Source: Polyangium spumosum
GTDB lineage: Bacteria > Myxococcota_A > Polyangia > Polyangiales > Polyangiaceae
NCBI RefSeq assembly: GCF_009649845.1
Contig: NZ_WJIE01000006.1
Location: 248,001-312,000 of the forward strand
Reading direction: 5' to 3'
Length of the DNA: 64,000 nucleotides
Positions 34,726-46,024 of this stretch are shown here, piece after piece (the stretch's first letter is position 1; the number at the start of each line of letters is the position of its first letter). Under the pieces are notes generated by a model that was given only the letters and a program-made list of their open reading frames with translations, had not been told where the DNA came from and ran no database searches. The position numbers and the translations under genes are program-made.

Positions 34726-34900
34726 GGTGGCGGCTCGGGGGGGCCGCCATCGGGGGACGCGGCAATCGTGGGGTGACGGTTCGGGGGGGCCGTCCTCTGC
34801 GCGGGTCGCGGTCGACGAGGGTGGCGGCTCGGGGGGGCCGCCACCCGCGGGGGTAGCAATGGGAGGCGGCGGGTCGGGGGGCCCGCCGCGCTTCTTTTTT
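34726..34900 (+). repeat. Four successive hairpins with conserved loops; last one a terminator
   Basis: Stems at 34726-34749 (7 bp), 34775-34794 (5 bp), 34819-34846 (10 bp) and 34866-34889 (8 bp) all enclose a TCGGGGGG-type loop. The stem sequences differ (TGGCGGC, GACGG, GGGTGGCGGC, GCGGCGGG), but each keeps its complement on the other side. The fourth is followed by GCTTCTTTTTT and so is a good intrinsic terminator for the hemerythrin gene. Confidence 0.8.
34866..34900 (+). terminator. Intrinsic terminator of the hemerythrin gene
   Basis: GCGGCGGG pairs with CCCGCCGC around TCGGGGGG, followed by CTTCTTTTTT. This is the clearest G/C stem plus T tract in the region. Confidence 0.75.
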
Positions 34901-35077
34901 GTGCAATGAACCTTGAATAAACCCAGCCTCCATACGTAGCGGTAAAAAGCGCGCAACCGGATTCGCACTCGATTGACTGAGCAGTGGAATTACCACGTCC
35001 TGGACGGGCTTTTTCGCTTGACCGAGCGGACCATTTCATGTGCTTTGGGGCTTCACCCATTTCTTCAGGGAGGTCCC
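34901..35077. other. Upstream region of the 35078 gene, A+T-richer
   Basis: About 177 bp, noticeably poorer in G+C than the genes around it, and so the likely promoter of the outer-membrane protein gene. TTGACT (34974-34979) and TTGACC (35018-35023) are possible -35 elements, but neither has a good -10 at the right distance. Confidence 0.4.
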
Positions 35078-35782
35078 ATGGCCACCATTTCGTCCTATTG
35101 CATTGCGGCAAGCGCCCTTCTTCTCCTGACACCAAGCGTCGCGTTCGCGCAGGAGGGCGAGGCGGCGCCGCCCGCGCCCGAGGGCCAGGCCGCTCCTCCT
35201 GCGGCCGAGGCTCCGCCTGCGGCCGCGCCTCCGCCGGCTGCGCCTCCGCCGGCTGCGGCACCGGCCGAGCCCAAGGAAGACACCAAGGACAAACCCGCGC
35301 CGAACTCGGTCTACGCCGAGGGCCTCGGGGCCGGCCTCTGGTACTCGCTCAATTACGAGCGCCGCGTCATCGACGACCTCGGCGTGCGCGTCGGCATCAG
35401 CTACATCTCGATCGGGGCCTCGATCGACACGGGGGCGGGGTCGTCGAGCGCGAGCGCGAGCCTCTTGACCTTCCCCATCACGGCCAGCTACCTCGGCCTT
35501 CGAAGTGGCAAGCACGCGCTCGAGGCCGGCGGCGGCGTCTCGATCACGTATGCGACCGCGCAGGCGTCGAACAGCTTCGGCTCGAGCGCCTCGGGCTCGG
35601 GCGTCGGCGCGTATGGCACCGCCATGGTCGGCTATCGCTTGCACCCCGTGGACGGCGCGGGCTTCCAGTTCCGCGTCGGCGCGATGGCGCTCATCGGTCC
35701 CGGGTTCAACGTCTTCGGAGACGACCCCACCGCCGTCGGCGTCCTGCCCTTCGGGTACATCAGCTTCGGCGCTGGTTTCTAG
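35078..35782 (+). CDS. Predicted small outer-membrane beta-barrel protein
   Basis: A 234-residue exported protein. A signal peptide (cleaved at AFAQ) is followed by a Pro/Ala-rich linker of about 40 residues and then by a glycine-rich barrel-like region that ends in SFGAGF, a terminal Phe suited to BAM insertion. No family is recognised; it looks like the porin-family OM beta-barrel type. ATG 35078 has AGGGAGG at good spacing. Its TAG stop lies in a CTAG shared with the stop of the convergent acyl-CoA-dehydrogenase-like gene. Confidence 0.8.
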   Translation: MATISSYCIAASALLLLTPSVAFAQEGEAAPPAPEGQAAPPAAEAPPAAAPPPAAPPPAAAPAEPKEDTKDKPAPNSVYAEGLGAGLWYSLNYERRVIDDLGVRVGISYISIGASIDTGAGSSSASASLLTFPITASYLGLRSGKHALEAGGGVSITYATAQASNSFGSSASGSGVGAYGTAMVGYRLHPVDGAGFQFRVGAMALIGPGFNVFGDDPTAVGVLPFGYISFGAGF

Positions 35783-36966
35783 GCCAAACCCCGCGGCAAG
35801 AGCAGCGGATTGGAAGGTGTCTCCCCCATCCTCACGCGCGCCGCGTAATCGTATGCGTCGTCCGTCGCGGCGATGTGCTGCGCGGCCGCGTGGATGTCCC
35901 GGAAGCACCGCTCGAGCACCGTGCCCGCGTAAATCGCGCTCGACCCACCTGCCCGGAACGCAAACGACGTCACCTCCGCGGCGACCTCCGTCGTATACGT
36001 CGTCGCCGCCCGCACCGAGGCCCAATCTTCGGGCGACAGCGGCGCCCCTGCCTCGGCTTTTTGCATCGACATCTCGACCACCTCGCGGGCGAGCGCGCAC
36101 GCGGCGTCGAGGGCCGCGCGCCTCCGGCCGAGCTCCACCCGGAAGCTCGATTGTGCGGCGAGCGCCTCCCCGTGCCAGGCCTTGATCCGGCGCGGCGCGA
36201 TCGCCGTGATCTCCTCGAGCGCTCGCCGCGCCACCCCGAGCGCGAATCCGATGTGCCCGGGCGTCACCATCGCGATGAACGGCAGCTCGAAATACGCCCC
36301 GCCCCGCCTCCGCGGCGCCGCCGGATACGGACACGTGAACGCCTCCTCCACGAACACCGCCTCCATGCGGTAATGGTTGCTCCCGCTCCCCCGCAAAAAC
36401 GCCGTGTTCCACGTATCCTCGATCGTCACCCGCTTCACGGGCACCGCGAATTGCAGGAACGCCGGCGGCCCTCCCTCGACCGGCCCCTCGATCACCGCGG
36501 CCGTGTACACCCAGCTCGCGTGCCGGATCCCGCTCCCGAACGCCCATCGCCCCGTCACCTCGAACCCCCCCGGCACCCGCCGCGCCTTCCCCGTCGGCAC
36601 CTGCAGCCCCGCCGACGTCGGCATTCCTTCCGCGAAGATCACCCGCGCTGCCGCCTCTGGCAGATACGCGCCCATCATCCCGTTCATGATCGCCCCGATC
36701 ATCAGCGCCCAGCCTGCGGACGGGTCCGCGTGTGCCATCGCCTCGTAGACCACGAGCTGCGTGCGCCCGTCGGCCCCTTGCCCGCCGACCTCCCTGGGCG
36801 CGGCGAGCGCGAACAGCCCCTCCTGCTTCATCACCTCCACCACCGCCGGGTGCAGCGTGGCCGCCTCGTTCGATGCGTCCGCGTGCGCCTCCGCGATCGG
36901 GCGCACCCGGGCGACGGACGCGAGCAAGCGAGCTTCGAGGTCGGTTCGGGTTCGGATCGTCGTCAT
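35779..36966 (-). CDS. Acyl-CoA dehydrogenase-fold flavoprotein
   Basis: A 395-residue cytoplasmic flavoprotein of the acyl-CoA dehydrogenase superfamily. FALAAPREVGGQGAD at the N-terminal domain, VPGGFEVTGRWAFGSGIRHA (the flavin/substrate beta domain) and a C-terminal helical domain with RDIHAAAQHI are visible. The GRWAFGSGI and RDIHAA.QH patterns resemble the flavin-dependent monooxygenase branch (HsaA/DszC/HpaB-like) as much as true dehydrogenases, so the reaction is not assigned. ATG 36966 follows GGAGGAG. It is divergent from a TetR regulator that probably controls it. Confidence 0.82.
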   Translation of the reverse strand: MTTIRTRTDLEARLLASVARVRPIAEAHADASNEAATLHPAVVEVMKQEGLFALAAPREVGGQGADGRTQLVVYEAMAHADPSAGWALMIGAIMNGMMGAYLPEAAARVIFAEGMPTSAGLQVPTGKARRVPGGFEVTGRWAFGSGIRHASWVYTAAVIEGPVEGGPPAFLQFAVPVKRVTIEDTWNTAFLRGSGSNHYRMEAVFVEEAFTCPYPAAPRRRGGAYFELPFIAMVTPGHIGFALGVARRALEEITAIAPRRIKAWHGEALAAQSSFRVELGRRRAALDAACALAREVVEMSMQKAEAGAPLSPEDWASVRAATTYTTEVAAEVTSFAFRAGGSSAIYAGTVLERCFRDIHAAAQHIAATDDAYDYAARVRMGETPSNPLLLPRGLA

Positions 36967-36983
36967 GAGCTCTCCTCCTGCCC

Positions 36984-37047
36984 ATGTAGACATCGCCAAC
37001 ATGCCAAAGTTTCCACCGGCAACATCGAATGTTGCGTTCGTCTACAT
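36984..37047. promoter_or_regulatory. Probable TetR operator region in divergent promoter
   Basis: Two dyads lie in the 104-bp spacer between the flavoprotein gene and the TetR gene. GCAACAT-CGA-ATGTTGC (37019-37035) is a perfect 7-bp inverted repeat. ATGTAGAC (36984-36991) and GTCTACAT (37040-37047) are a perfect 8-bp pair farther apart. Either fits a dimeric TetR site controlling both genes. Confidence 0.6.
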
Positions 37048-37070
37048 TCGCCCCGGACGCGCGTGGTAGG

Positions 37071-37730
37071 ATGGGTCTCGTGCCGCGCCGACCGCCTCGC
37101 CCGTATCACCATGGCGACCTGCCTCGGGCTCTCCGGGAGGGCGCGCTCGCGCTCATCGAGGAGCGTGGGCCGATGGGGTTCACGCTGCGCGAGCTCGCGC
37201 GGCGGGTGGGCGTCTCGCATGCGGCGCCCTACCGGCATTTTGCCGACAAGCGGGCGCTGCTCACGGCGCTCTCGGCCGAGGGGGCGCATCGCCTCGCGGA
37301 CGCGGTCGAAGCGGCGCTCGCGGCGGCGGGGCCCGACCTTCGGGCGCGGTTCCTCGCGGGGGCGCACGCCTACGTGCGCTTCGCGATCGACCACCCGGGT
37401 TATTTCCAGGCCATGTTCGCGGCTGACGCCGACCCGAACGACCCTGCGGTCGTGGCCGGCCGGGAGCGCAGCGTCGGCCTCTTGTACCGGTACATCGCGG
37501 AGGCGCAGGCGGCGGGGTATTTCGGCGAAGGCGAGCCGCTCCCCTGCGTGATCTCTGCCTTTGCAATGCACCAGGGCCTCGCCGTCCTCGTGATGTCGGG
37601 CGCGCTCGCGCCGTTTGGCCTGTCCGACGTGCGCGCCGTGTCGGACCTCGTGCATGGGCGCCTGCTCGACGGGCTCGCGCGAGATCCCTGGAAAACGCCG
37701 GCCGAGGGCGAGCCGCGCGTGAAAGCGTGA
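37071..37730 (+). CDS. TetR/AcrR family transcriptional regulator
   Basis: A 219-residue repressor. The N-terminal HTH reads YHHGDLPRALREGALALI, FTLRELARRVGVSHAAPYRHF and ADKRALLTALS, a strong TetR pattern. The C-terminal domain (YVRFAIDHPGYFQAMF, then HQGLAVLVMSGAL) matches the WHG-type ligand domain. ATG 37071 is used; the frame is open upstream into the operator. It is divergent from the acyl-CoA-dehydrogenase-like gene; a hydrophobic or acyl ligand is a reasonable guess. Confidence 0.92.
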   Translation: MGLVPRRPPRPYHHGDLPRALREGALALIEERGPMGFTLRELARRVGVSHAAPYRHFADKRALLTALSAEGAHRLADAVEAALAAAGPDLRARFLAGAHAYVRFAIDHPGYFQAMFAADADPNDPAVVAGRERSVGLLYRYIAEAQAAGYFGEGEPLPCVISAFAMHQGLAVLVMSGALAPFGLSDVRAVSDLVHGRLLDGLARDPWKTPAEGEPRVKA

Positions 37731-37785
37731 TCGACGGTCCCTGTGAACTTCGCGGTCGTGCTCTGCCGTGCCATCCTGTCGTGGC

Positions 37786-38256
37786 ATGGTGCGCACCCGG
37801 ATCCTCCTTCGATTGATGCTGGTGGGCCTCCTCTCGGCGGCGAGCGCGTGCTTTCTCGGCGACTACGAGCCGCCATCGGGCCAGGCAGGAGGCGGCGGCC
37901 CGACGCCGTCGGCCCGCGAGGTCCACTGTGGGGACGACGTCTGCGGCCCCTCCGAGATTTGCTGCATCGATCAGGGCGACACACCCACGAGCGCGTGCAC
38001 CTCCCCGGACGCCTGCCTCGCGTTGACCGTCCCTTGCGACGATCCGGACGACTGCGCGCATGTCGGCGGCATTTGTTGTGGCCTGTGGGACGAGGCCGCG
38101 TTCGTGTACACCGCCGTCGAGTGCACGAGCTCCTGCGACGCCGTGGGGCACCCCCTCTGCCGCTACGCGCGCGACGACCTGGATTGCCCGACGGGCCTCG
38201 ACTGCAAAGAGGAGCGCCTCTTCGGCCCTGGATTCGGCTACTGCGACGCCCCGTAG
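37786..38256 (+). CDS. Cys-rich lipoprotein
   Basis: A 156-residue secreted lipoprotein. A hydrophobic core (LLRLMLVGLLSAA) is followed by SAC as a relaxed lipobox. The mature part has about 14 cysteines in short spacings (CGDDVCGPSEICC, CDDPDDCAHVGGICC, LDCPTGLDCKE), a pattern of small disulfide-knotted modules common in myxobacterial surface proteins. The start at 37786 gives a basic n-region. No function is known. Confidence 0.75.
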   Translation: MVRTRILLRLMLVGLLSAASACFLGDYEPPSGQAGGGGPTPSAREVHCGDDVCGPSEICCIDQGDTPTSACTSPDACLALTVPCDDPDDCAHVGGICCGLWDEAAFVYTAVECTSSCDAVGHPLCRYARDDLDCPTGLDCKEERLFGPGFGYCDAP

Positions 38257-38381
38257 CGGGCCCCGTCCCCCTGACATTTCTGCCACGCCCGTATGTTTCG
38301 CCGTTCTCGGCGCCCTCCCTTCGTGGGCGAACCCTGCGGCTCGACCGATGGCCTCCCGCTTGCACGGCGCACCTCCTCGCC

Positions 38382-39092
38382 ATGAAACGTGTCCCTCCCC
38401 AGCCCCTCGCCGCGGCCGCCGTCCTCCTCGTGTCGCTCCAGGCGACCGTCGCCGCGGCGCAGTATTACCCGCCGCCCCAGCCCTACCCCTACCAGCAGCC
38501 TTATCCCTATCAACAACCCTCCCCGTATCAGCAACCCTATCCTTATCAACAACCCTACCCGTACCAGCAGCCGAACCCCTACCAGCAGCCTTATCCTGGC
38601 GCCTACGGCCCTGCGCCGAACTACATCGAAAGCAATTCACGCAAGCCCAAGACCCAGCTCACCCTGCGCGTCTCCCCGGGCGCCAGCTTTCACTTCGTCC
38701 CTGGCAGCTCGGCCCAGCCTGCCTTTGCCCTCGACGCGGGCCTCGGCGTCCGCTTCGGCGTCGCCTCCTACACCTCCGTCTGGACCGAGGCTGGTTACTC
38801 CTACGACACCCTCGGCCCTGGCCATTTCGTCGCCGCCGGCGCCGGCCCCCTCTTCGGGACGAACCAGACCTCGATCGGCATCCTCGAAAAACTCGTCATT
38901 GGCGACGTCGCTGGCGGCTTCGCCATTGGCCCCCGCTCGAGCCTCGTCCTCATGCTCTACAATGGCGGCATCGCGGCCGAGGTCGCCCACCAATGGATCT
39001 ACAGCTCCATCGCGGGCGCGGGCCACAACGAACTCCGCCTCCAGGTCTCCGTCGACCCCATCACCTTCCTCATGCGCTTCCTGGGCCGATAG
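38382..39092 (+). CDS. Exported protein with PYQQP repeats and barrel-like domain
   Basis: A 236-residue protein. The signal peptide ends in AAAQ. Residues about 30-75 are a run of near-identical repeats of the form PYPYQQPYPYQQ, rich in Pro, Tyr and Gln, which is expected to be extended and may bind the wall or other proteins. From about 85 a beta-rich domain follows (TLRVSPGASFHFVPG, LGVRFGVASYTSVWTEAGYS, ending RFLGR). The repeats are the kind that vary in number between strains. The gene is followed by the poly-G tract. Confidence 0.78.
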   Translation: MKRVPPQPLAAAAVLLVSLQATVAAAQYYPPPQPYPYQQPYPYQQPSPYQQPYPYQQPYPYQQPNPYQQPYPGAYGPAPNYIESNSRKPKTQLTLRVSPGASFHFVPGSSAQPAFALDAGLGVRFGVASYTSVWTEAGYSYDTLGPGHFVAAGAGPLFGTNQTSIGILEKLVIGDVAGGFAIGPRSSLVLMLYNGGIAAEVAHQWIYSSIAGAGHNELRLQVSVDPITFLMRFLGR

Positions 39093-39394
39093 CCTGAACG
39101 GAACGCGCCCTCGGCGGGGGGGGGGGGGGTGGGGGGGGGGGGGGGGGGGGGGGGGGCCCGGGGGGGGGGGGGGCCCCGGGGGGGGGCCCGTTTTGGGGGG
39201 GACCGCCCCGCCCCCCAAAAGGAGCCGCCCGCCGTCGCCCCTTCAGCCCCAGGCACAAACCCTCCGACAAAACCCCCGCACCCTTCTCTTCCGTCTCTCC
39301 CCTCTTGCTCTCTGCCCTATTTCCTGAGAAGCCTTCCGCCGCGCGGCCTCCGGATCCCTTGTCTCACCCTGTGCCGCTCCCCAAGGTGACCCCC
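39093..39394. other. Intergenic region with poly-G tracts and hairpin, upstream of acnA
   Basis: These 302 bp lie between the repeat protein and acnA. They hold G runs of 14 (39116-39129), 26 (39131-39156), 14 (39160-39173) and 9 (39178-39186) bases broken by T or short C runs, then a hairpin TTTTGGGGGG...CCCCCCAAAA (39191-39220), then C/T-rich sequence up to the acnA start. The G runs can form G-quadruplexes, and their length may be unreliable in assembly. No gene is supported. Confidence 0.8.
39191..39220. terminator. Possible terminator hairpin after the 38382 gene
   Basis: TTTTGGGGGG (39191-39200) and CCCCCCAAAA (39211-39220) form a 10-bp stem with a 10-nt loop. There is no T tract after the stem on the plus strand, so a terminator role is only possible. 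Confidence 0.4.
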
Positions 39395-42160
<2,766 letters not shown>

Positions 42161-42182
42161 TCGCTCGTTCGCCCGGAAAACG

Positions 42183-42216
42183 AAAACCCCCTTTCCGCAG
42201 CGGAGAGGGGGTTTTT
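42183..42216 (+). terminator. Intrinsic terminator, acnA/cinA, bidirectional
   Basis: AAAACCCCCT (42183-42192) pairs with AGGGGGTTTT (42206-42215), with an inner CCGC/GCGG stem, followed on the plus strand by TTTTT. The A run on the other side makes it usable for cinA as well. Confidence 0.92.
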
Positions 42217-42253
42217 GTTTCTGCAGCTCGTTCGCGTTCGCGCCGAACGCTCG

Positions 42254-43501
42254 TTACTGCGCCCGCTCGGGCAAGCCGAGCGCGATCCGGCGCAAGAGGT
42301 CCAGCACGGCGTACGCCGCGGCGATTTGCACCTCCTCGCGTTCGCCCTGAAAAACCTTGCTCCGCACGACCGTGCCGCCCGGATGCGCGACGGCCCAGTA
42401 GACGAGCCCCACGGGCTTCTCCGCCGTCCCGCCCGTCGGCCCCGCGATACCCGTCACCGACAGGCCCACGTCCGTCTCGCAGACCCGCCGCACGCCCTCG
42501 GCCATCTCCGCCGCCACCTCGGCCGACACCGCGCCGTGCCCGCGCAGCGTGTCCTCCGAGACCCCGAGCAGCCGCGTCTTCGCGCTGTTCGCGTACGTCA
42601 CCGCGCCGCCCACGAGGTAATCACTCGCCGGGTATCGCGTCAGCGTGTGCGCGATGAGCCCGCCCGTGCACGACTCCGCGAGCGCCAGCCGGTAGCCGCG
42701 GCTCCGCACCGCGCGGCCCACCATCTCGGCGAACGCCTCGTCGCCCTCGCCGTACACCACGTCGCCGAGCCGCGCCTTCACCTCGGCCGCCGCCCGGATC
42801 GCCAGGTCCCGCGCGACCTCTCGATTGGCGCCCCGCGCGTTCACCTTCACGTCGACCTCGGGGAAATGCACCCGATACCCGAGCGTCACGCCCGCGTGCG
42901 AGCCCTCGATGCCCGCGAGCGCCTGCCCCACGAGGCTCTCGCCGAGCCCGTACGTCCGGAGCCGCACCTGGAACGTGTTGTTCGGCGCCGAGGGCCGGAT
43001 CCGCGGCAGCACCTGGTCGTTGAACATGCGCTTCATCTCGCGCGGCACGCCCGGCAGGAAGAAGAGCGGCGTGTCGCCGATCGGGATCGAGAACCCCGGC
43101 GCCGAGCCCACCGCATTCGCCAGGACATCCGCGCCTGCGGGCAGATCCGCCTGCTTCTCGTGCCCCGCGTTCATCGTCTTGCCGCGCGACTCCACGCGCC
43201 GCCGGATCGCGAGCAGCGCGCTCTCGTCGCGCACGAGCGACACGCCCGCGGCCTTCGCCGCTGCGGCCGCCGTGAGGTCGTCCGTCGTCGGCCCGAGCCC
43301 GCCGGTCACGACCACCAGCCGGTGCGTCTGCGCGAGCGCGCGCAGGGTCGCGACGATCTGCTCGAGGTCATCGGGGATCGCGTCGTTCACGGCCACGGAA
43401 AAACCCGCGGCCGTCAGCTCCGCGGAGAGCCACGCGGCGTTCGTGTTGACGATCTCGCCCCGGGTGAGCTCGGTACCAATCGAGAGAATCGCGGCGGTCA
43501 T
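42254..43501 (-). CDS. cinA: CinA family protein (nicotinamide-nucleotide amidohydrolase)
   Basis: A 415-residue cytoplasmic protein with an N-terminal MoCF-like domain ([44 protein letters not shown]) and a C-terminal CinA domain that deamidates nicotinamide mononucleotide to recycle pyridine nucleotides ([16 protein letters not shown] with the catalytic Ser, [17 protein letters not shown]). ATG 43501 is used because the family begins here; a start five codons upstream is possible. It is convergent with acnA and shares its terminator. CinA is induced with competence in some bacteria, but no such link is visible. Confidence 0.93.
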   Translation of the reverse strand: MTAAILSIGTELTRGEIVNTNAAWLSAELTAAGFSVAVNDAIPDDLEQIVATLRALAQTHRLVVVTGGLGPTTDDLTAAAAAKAAGVSLVRDESALLAIRRRVESRGKTMNAGHEKQADLPAGADVLANAVGSAPGFSIPIGDTPLFFLPGVPREMKRMFNDQVLPRIRPSAPNNTFQVRLRTYGLGESLVGQALAGIEGSHAGVTLGYRVHFPEVDVKVNARGANREVARDLAIRAAAEVKARLGDVVYGEGDEAFAEMVGRAVRSRGYRLALAESCTGGLIAHTLTRYPASDYLVGGAVTYANSAKTRLLGVSEDTLRGHGAVSAEVAAEMAEGVRRVCETDVGLSVTGIAGPTGGTAEKPVGLVYWAVAHPGGTVVRSKVFQGEREEVQIAAAYAVLDLLRRIALGLPERAQ

Positions 43502-43569
43502 TTTGGGGGCATGCACTCTATCCCATCACGTGCCCTTGACGAGGCCCATGATCGCGAAAGGAGCACGAT

Positions 43570-44502
43570 TCAGCGCGCAAGGGCGCCGCCCTCGGCCGCC
43601 GCCGCGAACGGATACACACACCGGAAGCCCACCTCGGCCGATCGCGTGCTCGCCGCGATCTCCAGGCGATTCCAGCTCCGGAGCGCGCTCGCCGCGCCGT
43701 CCCCGAACGACCCGCCCCGCGCCTCGGCGAGCTCTGGCCCCACAGCCTCGCTCGTCCTCGGCGCGGCCCACTCGGCCACGTTGCCGGCGAGATCGTGCGC
43801 GCCCTCGGGGGAAGCGCCGTCCGGGTGCGAGCCCGCGACCTCGGGCCCCGTCGCGCCCGCGCCGCAAGGCCCGCCCACGAGCCCCCACGCCGCCCGCCGA
43901 CAAACCGCCCCCGTGTCGCCCCAGGCGTACCGCCGCCCCTTGGCGCCGGCCGCCGCGAAGGCGAGCTCCTCCGGCGTCGGCACCATGCCCCCGGCCCAGG
44001 CGCAAAACGCCCGCGCCTCGGCCAGCGTGACCCGCGAGAGCGCGCGGCCAGGCTCCTCCGACAGCGGCACGGGCGCGCAGGCGGACGCGGCCACGCAGGC
44101 CGCATAACGCGCCTCCGTGACCTCGTAGGCGTCGATCGCGAACGCCTCCATCGTGACCACGCGCGGCGTCACCTGACCTTGCGCCTCCCAGTCACTCGGC
44201 CCGATCCGCAAGACGCCCGCCTCGATCGGCGTCGCCCGCGGGCGCGCGACGCACCCTGCCTCCGTCACGACGAGCCCCTCGGCGCACCGCGCCGGCTTGC
44301 CCACGCAACGATCGCCCGCGAGCGTTTGTCCCTCGCCGCAACACCGCGCCCCGAGCGGGACCATCCCTCTGGCGCACCGGGCCGGCGGCGCGCTTCGATC
44401 CCGCGCCACGATCACCACGGCGAGGGCGAGCCCGATCGAGAGGGCGGCGAGGCCGATCGTCCGGACGAACGGCCTCGCCTTGCGCGCTTCAGGCCGAGCC
44501 AC
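43570..44502 (-). CDS. Membrane-anchored FGE/SUMF1-fold protein without catalytic cysteines
   Basis: A 310-residue protein. An N-terminal membrane helix (LAALSIGLALAVVIVA) is followed by a short Cys-rich region, then an SUMF1/FGE-type domain: FAIDAYEVTEARYAACV, FCAWAGGMVPTPEELAFAA, YAWGDTG, HDLAGNVAEW and the closing EVGFRCV. In true formylglycine-generating enzymes two Cys follow RGGS; here the segment reads RGGSFGDGAASALRSW, with none, so it is probably a binding module. It overlaps the upstream gene by 14 bp and is the last gene of the ccm operon. Confidence 0.85.
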   Translation of the reverse strand: MARPEARKARPFVRTIGLAALSIGLALAVVIVARDRSAPPARCARGMVPLGARCCGEGQTLAGDRCVGKPARCAEGLVVTEAGCVARPRATPIEAGVLRIGPSDWEAQGQVTPRVVTMEAFAIDAYEVTEARYAACVAASACAPVPLSEEPGRALSRVTLAEARAFCAWAGGMVPTPEELAFAAAGAKGRRYAWGDTGAVCRRAAWGLVGGPCGAGATGPEVAGSHPDGASPEGAHDLAGNVAEWAAPRTSEAVGPELAEARGGSFGDGAASALRSWNRLEIAASTRSAEVGFRCVYPFAAAAEGGALAR

Positions 44503-46024
44503 CCTCGCCGCGGGCCTCCGGCCTCGGTCGTCGCGCCTCGCCGCGCTCGCGCCTCCGCATCTCGGCGCGCGCGGCCTTCACCTCGTCGAGGCGCGCCTCG
44601 ATCCGCGCGAGCGCGTCGAGCAACGCGGCCTTGAGCCGGCCGTACGTCTTGGGCCCGATGTCGCCCTTCTTGTGCGCCTTCTCCAGCGCGACGAACTCGC
44701 CGAGCAGCGCCTCGCGTGCCTCGATCAGATCGTCCTTCGCCTCGTCGGGCACCGCGCCCTCGGCGCGCTGCCGGATCGTGTACGCCGCGGCGAGCCCTGC
44801 CGCCGAGAGCGCGACGAGCAGCGCGATCCACCGCGTGATGCTCGGCACGGGCAGGCCCGTGATGGTGACGTCGAGCGCGCGGATCCCGCGCTCGCCTTGC
44901 ATCGCCTGACGCATCGTCACCATCACCTTGCGGCCGTCGCGACCCGTCTGGCGTTGCGCCTCGGGGAAGCCGGCGACCTGAAGGCCCATGGTCTTGTTCG
45001 CCTCGGAGAAGATCCGCACCTCGCCGACGCGCGGCGGCAGCTCCACGCGGAAGGTTTGTCGGTCCTTGCCTTCGAGCGGGATCTGGTAGCTGAACGACGC
45101 CTCGTGCCTCCCGGGCGCGATCGTGCCGCTGAGCCACGGGCCCTTGCCGGCCTCGTCGACGAACCGGACGTCGGTCATGCCGTCGGGGATGCGGAAGGCC
45201 TCGTAACCCTCGGGCAAATTCACCTGCGCGGCGCCCTTGCCCGGCACCCACGCGACCTTGCCGATGTTGAACACGTTGAACAGGTGCTCCACCCGCAACA
45301 CGCCTTCGCGCAGCGACACGAACACGAAGGCCTGCTTGCCGACGAGCGCGTTGTTCACGTCGTCGGTCGCCTCGTACGCGTGCAGGACGACGCGCTTGCC
45401 TGCCTTGTCGGAGAGCGCGAAGGGCTGCGTCGCGTACGTCCCGAGCCCGCGCTGCGTGGTCACGCGGTAACTCGTCCCGGCGCCGACCGCGAGCCCGTCG
45501 AGCCGCGCCGAGCCTTCGGCGTCGGTCGTCACCTCGCGCCGCTCGCGTTTGTCGCCCTGGGCCACGCTGCTCTTCAGGATGCCGATGATCGCGGTCGCGT
45601 TCGGGATCGGCCGATCCTCGGCGTCCTTGATCGTGAAGACCATCGTCCCCGGCGGCAGCGCTTGATCCTCGACGGCCGTGTCGGGCGGCGGCTCGAAGAA
45701 CCCGCTATTGCCGCGGCGCGCCTCTCCATGTGGGTTCGCCCCGTGCGGATTCGCGCCGTGATCGTGCGGATCCGCCTCCGCGCCCTCGCCGACGCTCGGG
45801 TGCCCCGGCGGCAGCTCGCCGACGCCTGGATGCCCCTCCGGCAGCGGCCCGGCGGCCTTCCCCGCGTCGCTTGCGCCCGCGTCACCTGCGCCCGCGTCAC
45901 TCGCGCCTGCGTCGGGTTTGTCCCCGCCTGCGGCCGTCGCCACGTGGGGCAGCGAGATCGCCGCCGTCGCGACGGTCAGGGCCAGGCCGACGATCCCGAG
46001 GCGCTTTCGTCGAATCGCGCTCAC
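44489..46024 (-). CDS. Exported carboxypeptidase-regulatory-like protein with C-terminal CcmI-like helix pair
   Basis: A 511-residue envelope protein. A signal peptide (core IVGLALTVATAAISL) is followed by an Asp/Ala/Gly/His/Pro-rich linker with DPHDHGANPHG, then Ig-like/carboxypeptidase-regulatory segments (MVFTIKDAEDRPIPNATAII). A membrane helix (WIALLVALSAAGLAAAY) lies near the C-terminus, and the tail has helices reading LLGEFVALEKAHKKGDIGPK and then RLKAALLDALARIEA, as in CcmI-like proteins. GTG 46024 overlaps the upstream stop by 4 bp, which fixes the start. Not a known family as a whole; the operon suggests a cytochrome c maturation or export role. Confidence 0.78.
   Translation of the reverse strand: MSAIRRKRLGIVGLALTVATAAISLPHVATAAGGDKPDAGASDAGAGDAGASDAGKAAGPLPEGHPGVGELPPGHPSVGEGAEADPHDHGANPHGANPHGEARRGNSGFFEPPPDTAVEDQALPPGTMVFTIKDAEDRPIPNATAIIGILKSSVAQGDKRERREVTTDAEGSARLDGLAVGAGTSYRVTTQRGLGTYATQPFALSDKAGKRVVLHAYEATDDVNNALVGKQAFVFVSLREGVLRVEHLFNVFNIGKVAWVPGKGAAQVNLPEGYEAFRIPDGMTDVRFVDEAGKGPWLSGTIAPGRHEASFSYQIPLEGKDRQTFRVELPPRVGEVRIFSEANKTMGLQVAGFPEAQRQTGRDGRKVMVTMRQAMQGERGIRALDVTITGLPVPSITRWIALLVALSAAGLAAAYTIRQRAEGAVPDEAKDDLIEAREALLGEFVALEKAHKKGDIGPKTYGRLKAALLDALARIEARLDEVKAARAEMRRRERGEARRPRPEARGEGGSA

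Noticed and set aside
39116-39389. Open frames across the poly-G tract
   Set aside because: They translate to poly-Gly or poly-Pro and depend on the uncertain length of the G runs.
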